The notes under the pieces are model-generated. The model was given only the letters and a program-made list of their open reading frames with translations. It did not search any database and was not told where the DNA came from. From assembly GCA_002490775.1 (NCBI GenBank), contig DKUR01000043.1:1-64000 (forward strand): DNA of 64,000 bases, in the 5' to 3' direction. This document shows positions 25,573 to 32,771 of this stretch, piece by piece; within the stretch, counting starts at the first letter, position 1, and every line of letters begins with the position of its first letter. A program made the translations under genes and the position numbers. Source of the stretch: Lachnospiraceae bacterium UBA7199 (GTDB lineage Bacteria > Bacillota > Clostridia > Lachnospirales > Lachnospiraceae).

Positions 25573-27612
25573 TTATTTATTCAAGTCAAGCTCAATGTCG
25601 CCTGCAAACACTTTATCTTCTTTGCCAAGTGCTCCAGGAATGATGGTGAAGGTATTAGAAATACCATCCTGTGCATCATTGAAAGGAAGCTTGGATACAG
25701 AAGATAAGGATGCTACTGCACCATGAGTATCACGTCCATGCATCGGGTTAGCACCAGGTGCAAAAGGCTGGCCTTTCTTACGTCCATCAGGTGTATTTCC
25801 TGTAGCCTTACCATAAGTTACGTTAGAAGTAATGGTAAGGATTGATGTTGTAGGAATACCATTTCTGTAGGTGTGATGTCTTCTTATTGCTGTCATAAAT
25901 TTGTGAACAACTTCCTGTGCAATGCTGTCTACACGGTCGTCATCATTACCATATTTAGGGAATTCACCAGTTGTTTTGAAGTCTACGATAATACCGTCTT
26001 CATCTCTGATGACTTCTACTTTTGCGTATTTAATTGCTGATAAGGAGTCAGCAACGATGGAAAGACCTGCAACACCAGTTGCAAAATAACGCTTAACATC
26101 TCTGTCATGAAGTGCCATTTCAGCTCTTTCATAGCAGTATTTGTCATGCATATAATGGATGATATTTAAAGTATTTACATATACGTCTGCCTGCCATTCC
26201 ATCATGTCGATGAATTTGTTGTATACATCATCATAATCAAGAACATCACCTTCAACAGGACGATATTTAGGACCAACCTGTTTCTTGGTAACTTCATCAA
26301 CACCACCGTTTAATGCATAGAGCAGACACTTAGCAAGGTTTGCTCTTGCACCGAAGAACTGCATTTCTTTACCGATAACCATAGAAGATACGCAGCATGC
26401 AATACCGTAATCATCACCGTGGGTTACTCTCATAAGGTCATCATTTTCATACTGGATGGAAGAAGTCTGGATAGACATCTTAGCACAGTATTTCTTCCAG
26501 TTTTCAGGAAGTCTTGTAGACCAGAGAACGGTTAAGTTGGGTTCAGGGCTGGGACCTAAGTTGGTAAGTGTATGCAGATAACGGAAGCTCATTTTTGTTA
26601 CCATAGGACGTCCGTCAACGCCAACACCGCCTAAGGATTCGGTTACCCATACAGGATCGCCTGCAAAAATCTGGTTGTACTCAGGAGTACGTGCAAATTT
26701 AACGCAGCGGAGCTTCATGATAAAGTGATCAACAAATTCCTGAATCTGCTGTTCTGTAAATGTTCCGTTAGCAAGGTCTCTTTCTGCATAGCAGTCAAGG
26801 AAAGTAGATGTACGTCCAAGGCTCATAGCAGCACCGTTCTGTTCCTTAACTGAACATAAATATCCAAAGTAAGTAGCCTGAATAGCTTCCTGTACGTTGG
26901 TTGCAGGTTTGGAGATATCGCAGCCATAAGAAGCAGCCATTTCCTTCATCATCTTAAGGGCAACCATTTGCTCGGAAAGTTCCTCACGAAGACGGATTAC
27001 ATCATCTGTCATAACACGTCCGGTAGAATCCTTCTGTGCCTGTTTGTCTTCGATCAGTCTGTCAATACCATACAGAGCAACACGTCTGTAGTCGCCGATG
27101 ATACGTCCGCGTCCGTATGCATCCGGAAGACCTGTGATAATATGTGCGGAACGGCATGCTCTCATTTCAGCATTGTAAGCATCAAAGCAGCCTGCATTGT
27201 GTGTTTTTCTATGTGTTGAGAAGAACTCACTAATTTCAGGATCAACTTCATAACCGTTGTCAGCACAAGCTTTTTCTGCCATTCTAATACCGCCATAAGG
27301 CTGTAAGGAACGCTTAAAAGGTGCATCTGTCTGGAAACCAACGATGGTCTCTTTGGACTTGTCTAAGTAACCAGGTCCATGTGAGGTGATTGTAGATACA
27401 ACCTTGGTATCCATATCAAGAACACCGCCTGCCTCACGTTCTTTTTTCTGCAGATCAAGTACCATCTGCCATAAATCTTTTGTGTTCTGTGTAGCTTCAG
27501 CTAAGAAGGATTCATCACCATCATAAGGATGATAGTTTCTCTGAATGAAGTCGCGTACGTTAACCTCGTTTTCCCACTTGCCGCCTACAAAATCTTTCCA
27601 TTCTGGTCTCAT
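25573..27612 (-). CDS. pflB: Pyruvate formate-lyase, large catalytic part lacking the radical domain
   Basis: A 679-residue glycyl radical enzyme converting pyruvate and CoA to acetyl-CoA and formate. The barrel is complete, with the catalytic Cys pair at 406-407 (YGIACCVSSM), MRPEWKDFVGGKW-type start, GPSPEPNLTVLWS and GNTPDGRKKGQPFAPGANP. It stops at GALGKEDKVFAGDIELDLNK, where full-length (~750 residue) relatives continue into the glycyl-radical domain. That domain is encoded two genes downstream. Strong AGGAGG ribosome site. Two neighbouring intact small ORFs with their own ribosome sites argue against a sequencing frameshift. Confidence 0.96.
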   Translation of the reverse strand: MRPEWKDFVGGKWENEVNVRDFIQRNYHPYDGDESFLAEATQNTKDLWQMVLDLQKKEREAGGVLDMDTKVVSTITSHGPGYLDKSKETIVGFQTDAPFKRSLQPYGGIRMAEKACADNGYEVDPEISEFFSTHRKTHNAGCFDAYNAEMRACRSAHIITGLPDAYGRGRIIGDYRRVALYGIDRLIEDKQAQKDSTGRVMTDDVIRLREELSEQMVALKMMKEMAASYGCDISKPATNVQEAIQATYFGYLCSVKEQNGAAMSLGRTSTFLDCYAERDLANGTFTEQQIQEFVDHFIMKLRCVKFARTPEYNQIFAGDPVWVTESLGGVGVDGRPMVTKMSFRYLHTLTNLGPSPEPNLTVLWSTRLPENWKKYCAKMSIQTSSIQYENDDLMRVTHGDDYGIACCVSSMVIGKEMQFFGARANLAKCLLYALNGGVDEVTKKQVGPKYRPVEGDVLDYDDVYNKFIDMMEWQADVYVNTLNIIHYMHDKYCYERAEMALHDRDVKRYFATGVAGLSIVADSLSAIKYAKVEVIRDEDGIIVDFKTTGEFPKYGNDDDRVDSIAQEVVHKFMTAIRRHHTYRNGIPTTSILTITSNVTYGKATGNTPDGRKKGQPFAPGANPMHGRDTHGAVASLSSVSKLPFNDAQDGISNTFTIIPGALGKEDKVFAGDIELDLNK

Positions 27613-27681
27613 TTTGCGTAAGCCTCCTATAAAAAATATTTGATTTATTTGTGCATAAAACTATGCTATTACCGTACCCTC

Positions 27682-27711
27682 ATTATATGTTAGAATGACA
27701 TTTACAGTCAA
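27682..27711 (-). promoter_or_regulatory. Promoter of the pfl cluster
   Basis: Reading the minus strand: TTGACT at 27711-27706, an 18-base spacer and TATAAT at 27687-27682, about 70 bases before the pflB ATG. Confidence 0.75.
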
Positions 27712-27729
27712 GGAAAAGAGTGTACTTTT

Positions 27730-27791
27730 TTATGAACATAGTATGGATTTTAGGGAAATTTTAGAATTTTTTTGTAAAAAATGTTCATAGA
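27730..27791. promoter_or_regulatory. Inverted TATGAACAT / ATGTTCATA sites upstream of pfl
   Basis: TATGAACAT at 27731-27739 and its inverted copy ATGTTCATA at 27781-27789 flank an AT-rich stretch just upstream of the pfl -35. This is a candidate binding site for an oxygen/redox or carbon regulator. The rest of the 433-base gap (27613-28045) shows no gene. Confidence 0.4.
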
Positions 27792-27989
27792 TAAAAAGGC
27801 GGGGATTACTTTTATTTCCGAAGGCAGTAATAAGATTAAAAATTGAAATTTTCAATCTTAAGTTTTGTGTTTATGCATTGCTTGCTGCAAACTCGGAATT
27901 CATGTATGGATTTGCGCAACAAAGTAGTATAGAAATGGAGACAAAAATAATTCCATCTTTTGAATGCAGAAATTTAAGATTATATTTGA

Positions 27990-28018
27990 TAGATTTCCTT
28001 TAAATTTAGATGTATAAT
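27990..28018 (+). promoter_or_regulatory. Promoter of the YbjQ-like gene
   Basis: TAGATT at 27990-27995, 17 bases, TATAAT at 28013-28018. Confidence 0.5.
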
Positions 28019-28045
28019 TCAAATAAATACATTTAGGAGGAAGAG

Positions 28046-28639
28046 ATGATGATATTATGCTGCAAAGTGTGTGGGTATTGTTTTGAATCAGAAACGCAGG
28101 GAAAAGAATGTGATTATTGCTGCGGAAGCACAGATATACTATTTACAGATGAAGAAGTAGAAGCAATTGGTAAACATGAATTAAGTAAAATGATAGATGC
28201 TGCCCGTGAGAAATATAGATTGAATAATACTGATTTTAACGAAGAGTTATGGAAAATTCGGGAGAGCAAGGAACAGGTCTGTGAGCAGGAAAGTATTAAA
28301 TATAAAAGGGAATTACATATGCTTACCACCGGCTATAATTTTGATAAATATGAAATTGTAGATTATAAAGGGGTAATTAGTGGACAAGTAGTGTTGGGGA
28401 CAGGATTTTTATCAGAGTTTACCGCTTCCTTTTCAGATTTTTTTGGTGTTAAAGCAAATCTTTTTTCAAATAAATTGGAAAAGGCTAAAGATGCTGCAAT
28501 GGAACGCTTAATTGAGAAATCTTTATCAATAGGAGGGAATGCAATCATAGGAGTAGATTTTGATTACATCATGTTTCAATGTAATATGATAGGGGTTGTT
28601 GCTAATGGCACATCTGTAATTGTTGAAAAAATATGTTGA
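28046..28639 (+). CDS. Zinc-ribbon protein with YbjQ/UPF0145 heavy-metal-binding-type domain
   Basis: A 197-residue cytosolic protein. The first ~28 residues form a compact Cys-rich knuckle (CCKVCGYCF then CDYCC). Residues 30-90 are helical and charged. Residues ~100-197 match YbjQ (DYKGVISGQVVLGTGFLSEF, a central helix, then SIGGNAIIGVDFDY and GTSVIVEK). YbjQ domains form pentamers of unclear role. The added zinc ribbon and linker are unlike the bare ~105-residue form. Preceded by AGGAGG. Confidence 0.82.
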   Translation: MMILCCKVCGYCFESETQGKECDYCCGSTDILFTDEEVEAIGKHELSKMIDAAREKYRLNNTDFNEELWKIRESKEQVCEQESIKYKRELHMLTTGYNFDKYEIVDYKGVISGQVVLGTGFLSEFTASFSDFFGVKANLFSNKLEKAKDAAMERLIEKSLSIGGNAIIGVDFDYIMFQCNMIGVVANGTSVIVEKIC

Positions 28640-28669
28640 CCAGAGATTGAATCAGAAAAAGGATTAGAC

Positions 28670-28698
28670 TTGTCAGAAACTGGGCAAAGTATTATACT
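28670..28698 (+). promoter_or_regulatory. Promoter of the DUF1858 gene
   Basis: TTGTCA at 28670-28675, 17 bases, TATACT at 28693-28698. Confidence 0.65.
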
Positions 28699-28765
28699 GT
28701 AATGGCGCAGATGCTAAAAAGAATCTGCTGAAATGAATGTTCACAATTAAAGGAGGTTATATATT

Positions 28766-28957
28766 ATGGCACAAATTACCAAAGACATGACAATTGGTGA
28801 AATTTTAAGAACCAATCCAGATGTGGCGCCTGTTCTTATGGAAGCAGGAATGCACTGCTTAGGATGTCCTTCTGCGCAGGCTGAAAGCCTTGAAGAAGCA
28901 GCTATGGTTCATGGCATGGATATAAATGATTTGATGGCGAAAATTGAAGCATTATAA
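28766..28957 (+). CDS. DUF1858 small protein (ScdA N-terminal-like)
   Basis: A 63-residue protein: MAQITKDMTIGEILRTNPDV, then MEAGMHCLGCPSAQAESLEE with the conserved CxxC of DUF1858, a helical domain found alone in anaerobes or at the N-terminus of ScdA/RIC-type iron-sulfur repair proteins. AGGAGG upstream. Its single CLGC suggests a redox or metal-related role. It is followed at its stop codon by the inverted 40-base repeats and a terminator. Confidence 0.9.
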   Translation: MAQITKDMTIGEILRTNPDVAPVLMEAGMHCLGCPSAQAESLEEAAMVHGMDINDLMAKIEAL

Positions 28958-29035
28958 ACAACAGATGCTATGCAAAGCAAACCATCCTTATGTTCAACAA
29001 CGGACACTAGGCTTTGCCAGCCATCCTTATGTTAA
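28957..29035 (-). repeat. Two tandem 40-base hairpin repeat units (inverted copy)
   Basis: Read on the minus strand, 29035-28996 begins TTAACATAAGGATGGCTGG and ends GTCCGTTGTT. A second unit runs 28995-28957 (GAACATAAGGATGG...TGTTGTT). Both fold as short hairpins and are clear relatives of the units at 14891-14970, in the opposite orientation. Confidence 0.75.
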
Positions 29036-29036
29036 G

Positions 29037-29082
29037 AAAAGGCGCTGTACCGGGAAATTTAAATTCCGGCACAGCGCCTTTT
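29037..29082. terminator. Bidirectional intrinsic terminator
   Basis: AAAAGGCGCTGT pairs perfectly with ACAGCGCCTTTT, and inner CCGG/CCGG extends it. It serves the DUF1858 gene and the convergent antiporter gene. Confidence 0.92.
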
Positions 29083-29112
29083 ATCAATTAGCTGTCCATC
29101 AAAAAGATAGAA

Positions 29113-30726
29113 TTATTCCTGCGGTTTCTGATTTGCCCTGATGCCAAACAGGCACAAAAGAAGCAGTATAATTCCGATGGGAAGTGGAACCCAGGGATTT
29201 TGTGCAAAACCGGCAATTATGTAGGTAATGAAAGAAATCCCAGCAGCTAAAAGCGCATAAGGAAGCTGGGTGGTAACATGATTTACATGATTACACTGTG
29301 CGCCAGCGCTTGCCATGATGGTGGTGTCCGAAATAGGAGAGCAGTGGTCTCCACATACGGCGCCTGCCATACAGGCGGAAATGGAAATAATCATTAACTG
29401 AGGATTGGAATTGGCAAATACTGCAACGACAATAGGGATTAAAATACCAAAGGTACCCCATGAGGTTCCTGTGGAAAATGCCAGAAAACATCCTACCAGG
29501 AAAATGATAGCAGGCAGGAAATTCATAAGTCCTGTTGCACTTTGTTCCATAGCAGAGGCGACAAATGAAGCAGCGCCAAGGCTGTCAGTCATAGCCTTTA
29601 AGGTCCATGCAAAAGTTAAGATTAAAATTGCAGGAACCATTGCTTTAAATCCTGCTGGAAGGCATTCCATACATTCGCTAAAGGAAAGCACTTTTCTGAT
29701 CAAATAAATAATAATAGTAATGATCATAGCAAAAATACTTCCCAGAGCAAGTCCTACAGAAGCATCTGAGTTTGAAAATGCAGTTACAAAATTTTCGCCT
29801 GAAAAGAAACCGCCGGTGTAAATCATTCCAATCACACAACAGATAATCAGCGTAATAATGGGGATTACCAGATCAATTACTTTACCTTTTGAACTGGCAG
29901 GAATGGATTCTTCACTTCCTGCTGCCTGATCTGAAGTGGTAAAAAGATCTCCTTTTAACGCATTGGCTTCATGAGTTTTCATGGAACCAAAATCTATATT
30001 TAAAAGCACAAGTGCAATCATCATTATGATGGTAAGAAGGGCGTAATAATTATAAGGGATTGCCCTGATAAAAATGGAAAACCCATCTTCACCTTCCACA
30101 AAGCCGGAAACTGCCGCTGCCCAGGAGGAAATGGGGGCAATAATACAGACGGGAGCGGCTGTTGCGTCGATCAGATAAGCAAGCTTTGCACGGGAAACCT
30201 TATGTTCATCAGTAACAGGCTTCATAACGCTTCCTACGGTAAGACAGTTAAAATAGTCATCTATAAATATAAGTACGCCCAGTGCGATGGTTGCAAGCTG
30301 CGCCCCTGCCCGGGTTTTAATTTTTTCTTTGGCAAAATGTCCGAAAGCGGCAGAGCCTCCTGCCCGGTTCATAAGACTGACCATAGCTCCCAGGATAACC
30401 AGGAAAATTAAAATACCGACATTATAGCTGTCGGAAAGAACAGCTACAAATCCGTCGTTGAATATGTGCATAATGGTTCCTTCAAAGCTGAAATTAGAAT
30501 AAAACAATCCGCCAACCAATATACCAATAAACAAAGAACTGTATACTTCCTTGGTGATCAGTGCAAGTACAATCGCAACGATAGGAGGAACAAGCGCCCA
30601 GATTGTTGCATACATAGAAGGTGTGTAAGTTTCTTCTTCTGCTGCAAGGACGATCATAGGCATAAGCAAAAAGCACAGTGACATGACGCTTGCACCTGCC
30701 AGCAGCACACGTTTGAATTTTTTCAT
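29113..30726 (-). CDS. NhaC-family Na+/H+ antiporter
   Basis: A 537-residue membrane protein with 11-13 hydrophobic helices, fitting the NhaC/ion-transporter superfamily that exchanges Na+ for H+ (some relatives exchange organic ions). Notable segments are FIDDYFNCLTVGSVMKPV, DATAAPVCIIAPISSWAAAV, FSTGTSWGTFGILIP and GDHCSPISDTTIMAS, all family hallmarks. The N-terminus resembles a signal segment (MKKFKRVLLAGASVMSL ending VLAAEE). The start at 30726 has AAAGGGG; 11 more in-frame codons upstream lack one. Confidence 0.88.
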   Translation of the reverse strand: MKKFKRVLLAGASVMSLCFLLMPMIVLAAEEETYTPSMYATIWALVPPIVAIVLALITKEVYSSLFIGILVGGLFYSNFSFEGTIMHIFNDGFVAVLSDSYNVGILIFLVILGAMVSLMNRAGGSAAFGHFAKEKIKTRAGAQLATIALGVLIFIDDYFNCLTVGSVMKPVTDEHKVSRAKLAYLIDATAAPVCIIAPISSWAAAVSGFVEGEDGFSIFIRAIPYNYYALLTIIMMIALVLLNIDFGSMKTHEANALKGDLFTTSDQAAGSEESIPASSKGKVIDLVIPIITLIICCVIGMIYTGGFFSGENFVTAFSNSDASVGLALGSIFAMIITIIIYLIRKVLSFSECMECLPAGFKAMVPAILILTFAWTLKAMTDSLGAASFVASAMEQSATGLMNFLPAIIFLVGCFLAFSTGTSWGTFGILIPIVVAVFANSNPQLMIISISACMAGAVCGDHCSPISDTTIMASAGAQCNHVNHVTTQLPYALLAAGISFITYIIAGFAQNPWVPLPIGIILLLLCLFGIRANQKPQE

Positions 30727-30803
30727 AATTTTTACCCCTTTCATAAGTAAATTAAACAATTTATTTTATCATTAAAACTGACAAAAACCAAGTAATTTTG
30801 CAT

Positions 30804-30862
30804 AAAAATTCATGGTAAATGTATTTTGAGTCAAATTTCTCATTTACATTTACCATGAATTT
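30804..30862 (-). terminator. 18-bp perfect inverted repeat downstream of mecA
   Basis: Arms 30806-30823 and 30845-30862 are perfectly complementary (AAATTCATGGTAAATGTA and its inverse) around a 21-base loop. Read on the minus strand it is followed by a short T run, so it is probably the mecA terminator, though unusually AT-rich. Confidence 0.65.
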
Positions 30863-30880
30863 AAGATTCGGTAATTAAGT

Positions 30881-31675
30881 TTAAATACAGGATAACGACT
30901 GTAGTGCGGTATTTTTAACTATTGGTTCAAAATGTTCTTCAAGATAGGCTTCAGAAGCAGGTACCGATTTTAAGCAGGTTCCATACTCGGAAAGAATATT
31001 GCATATCTTATTAAAGTCTACCGGCGTATGCCCACTTTTGGAAAGTACTAGTATATATGAGCCTTCTTTTTGTTTGTACAAGGAGTTTGTACCATTGTAA
31101 AAGCCTGATAAAACATGAGATAAACCGGTTACTTCACGAAGACTGGCAAAAGAATAAATTCTGGTCATTTCCGTAGAAGCAGCCTGATCGGAGAGCTTCT
31201 TTTGGAGAGCCTTCTTAAAGGATGACCTGCTTGACTGTGTGCCTGCATCCTTTAAAGACGCATCAGCCTCGGAGATGGTACTTGCAGACTTACCATTTTG
31301 GATTTTTTTAAAAAGATCCAATACGTCATCTGCTCCTTCTGCAATCGTATCGAGAACTTCATCTAAAGTATTGTCATCTTCATGGACAGAAGGGGCAAAT
31401 TTAGAGAAACGTGTATCAAGCTCATCAGGATCTTCCACTTTAGTAATAATCAGAACAATACACTCAGAATTCAGAGGAATTGCTTCTATCATTAAAGGAA
31501 TATCTTCCGCTTCAAATCCAAATTCAAAGGATGCCTGCTGCATCATGTCACGGAATAAATCTTTGGCTTTTTCGGTACCATAAGCAAGTTCGCTAAGCTT
31601 CAGCTCTCTGTCAGCTAAATCTTCTCTGGTAAGGGTACAGCGAATTTGATGATCATTAACTTTTTCTATTTTCAT
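30881..31675 (-). CDS. mecA: Adaptor protein MecA
   Basis: A 264-residue adaptor that delivers substrates to the ClpCP protease. The N-terminal substrate-binding domain begins MKIEKVNDHQIRCTLTREDL and includes LSELAYGTEKAKDLFRDMM. An acidic/Ser-rich linker leads to the C-terminal Clp-binding domain (about 165-255: RIYSFASLREVTGLSHVLSG; EYGTCLKS). The C-terminal domain keeps the usual fold pattern. Monocistronic, with a probable promoter at 31746-31774. Confidence 0.92.
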   Translation of the reverse strand: MKIEKVNDHQIRCTLTREDLADRELKLSELAYGTEKAKDLFRDMMQQASFEFGFEAEDIPLMIEAIPLNSECIVLIITKVEDPDELDTRFSKFAPSVHEDDNTLDEVLDTIAEGADDVLDLFKKIQNGKSASTISEADASLKDAGTQSSRSSFKKALQKKLSDQAASTEMTRIYSFASLREVTGLSHVLSGFYNGTNSLYKQKEGSYILVLSKSGHTPVDFNKICNILSEYGTCLKSVPASEAYLEEHFEPIVKNTALQSLSCI

Positions 31676-31745
31676 AATTTATCACATCCTTACTATTAAG
31701 ATACTGTTATCCTGCCGTTTGGTGACACATTCATCACATAAAAGT

Positions 31746-31774
31746 ATATTATACTTTGTACGAATTTAAGTCAA
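31746..31774 (-). promoter_or_regulatory. Promoter of mecA
   Basis: Minus strand TTGACT at 31774-31769, 17 bases, TAATAT at 31751-31746 (overlapping TATAAT with a 15-base spacer). Confidence 0.55.
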
Positions 31775-31883
31775 TAGTACAGAAAAACAGTTTTAAAAAA
31801 ATTAATAAATTTTTATATTTTTACCTATTTTTTTATGAATTATGCAGAATTGTTAAAAATATATAAAAAGTACAGGATTGCAC

Positions 31884-31912
31884 TTGAAAAAATTGGTAAA
31901 AAGAACTACAAT
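31884..31912 (+). promoter_or_regulatory. Divergent promoter reading into the mecA-upstream gap
   Basis: TTGAAA at 31884-31889, 17 bases, TACAAT at 31907-31912. It points away from mecA into a region with no recognisable gene for 450 bases. Confidence 0.6.
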
Positions 31913-31918
31913 CGACCT

Positions 31919-32078
31919 TGTGAGGTGCTTCCGGATAAATCATGTATCAGAAGGAGGCATGCAGTTACAGTTTTATTTACACGAATCTAAGCAAATTAAA
32001 TCAAAGGAGACCGTCTGAACTGATATATCTTGTCAGATAAGGCAGTCTCATCTATTCCCTGAAAGCAGACCAATCTTA
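31919..32078 (+). ncRNA. Candidate structured non-coding RNA
   Basis: Starting about 7 bases after the -10 at 31912, the sequence can fold into two hairpins. GUGCUUCC pairs with GGAGGCAU (eight pairs, two wobbles), enclosing GAUA/UAUC. Further on GAGAC-GUCUGA pairs with UCAGAU-GUCUC. No ORF with a credible ribosome site and no strong terminator were found. From 32079 to 32371 I see nothing convincing. An 84-codon ORF there (32092-32346) lacks a ribosome site. Confidence 0.35.
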
Positions 32079-32371
32079 TTCATTATTATTCATGTTTGCT
32101 TCAATGTATTATATAGGGATGTCTTACAGGCTTTGTGCTTGTCGCGAATATTTCGATAGATTTTCATCTGTTATAATTCACCCCCATTGGAAATTCGCAG
32201 CGGAAGTTAATTTAGATACGTATCCGGCATCTTACATTTCTATTATCGTCATAATCAGAAAAACTATTATTGGTTCTGAAATTAATTTATCTTCTTATTT
32301 TTTGACAGGCATATCACGGAATCCTTTTGGAATTATGTCAAAATAAATTTCAGAAATAAATGGGAGAAATC

Positions 32372-32590
32372 ATGGCTTCAAAAATTATTGCCGATTTAAA
32401 TGCACTTAAGTCACAATTAGAGAAATTAGAAAAGGAAGGCACAAAATTGTACTTAAATGGCGCTCCGTCCACTACGGAATATATTGTTTCTCATTGTGTA
32501 AATGAAGATGCAGTTTATATGCCTGACTATGTGACTGATGGGCATGGAAAAATAAAAGAGATCCGATATGACAGGATTTCTTTAAAATAA
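32372..32590 (+). CDS. Small conserved-looking protein of unknown function
   Basis: A 72-residue protein starting MASKIIADLNALKSQLEKLE. The first 28 residues form an amphipathic helix or coiled coil, followed by a small strand-rich part (TKLYLNGAPSTTEYIVSHCV; AVYMPDYVTDGHGKIKEIRY). The start at 32372 follows GGGAGAAATC; an ATG at 32360 overlaps this ribosome site. No signal peptide or membrane segment. I do not recognise the family. It stands alone. Confidence 0.6.
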   Translation: MASKIIADLNALKSQLEKLEKEGTKLYLNGAPSTTEYIVSHCVNEDAVYMPDYVTDGHGKIKEIRYDRISLK

Positions 32591-32602
32591 GCACCTATCT
32601 TA

Positions 32603-32677
32603 CTGCCCGCAGCACCGACTCACATACAATGACAGGAAAGCCCCTTAAAATGATCATGTAAATCCGGCTGTGGGCAG
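32603..32677. repeat. 10-bp inverted repeat with long loop
   Basis: CTGCCCGCAG (32603-32612) pairs with CTGTGGGCAG (32668-32677) with one wobble and a 55-base loop, between two genes. It could be a weak terminator or RNA structure. Confidence 0.35.
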
Positions 32678-32720
32678 AACAAACAGTGATTAAAATTGTT
32701 GTAAAAAGTCAAAAATGATA

Positions 32721-32749
32721 ATGACGGTATGGGAATAGTCTGCTATAAT
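32721..32749 (+). promoter_or_regulatory. Promoter of the GH18 gene
   Basis: ATGACG at 32721-32726, 17 bases, TATAAT at 32744-32749 with an extended -10 TGC. Confidence 0.6.
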
Positions 32750-32771
32750 TAGGGCGATTGGAGGTTACAGG

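Noticed and set aside
25274..25573. Frameshift explanation for the split pyruvate formate-lyase
   Set aside because: 298 bases, a separate 67-codon gene and individual ribosome sites lie between the two parts, so no simple base error can fuse them.
28944..29141. 65-codon ORF after DUF1858
   Set aside because: It runs through the inverted 40-base repeats and the terminator, and has no ribosome site or homology.
31919..32078. 6S RNA or T-box upstream of mecA
   Set aside because: I could not find the long closing stem of 6S RNA or a T-box sequence with terminator, so the RNA is left unclassified.
32092..32346. 84-codon ORF upstream of the 72-residue protein
   Set aside because: No ribosome site, odd composition, no recognisable family; the region is more likely non-coding.
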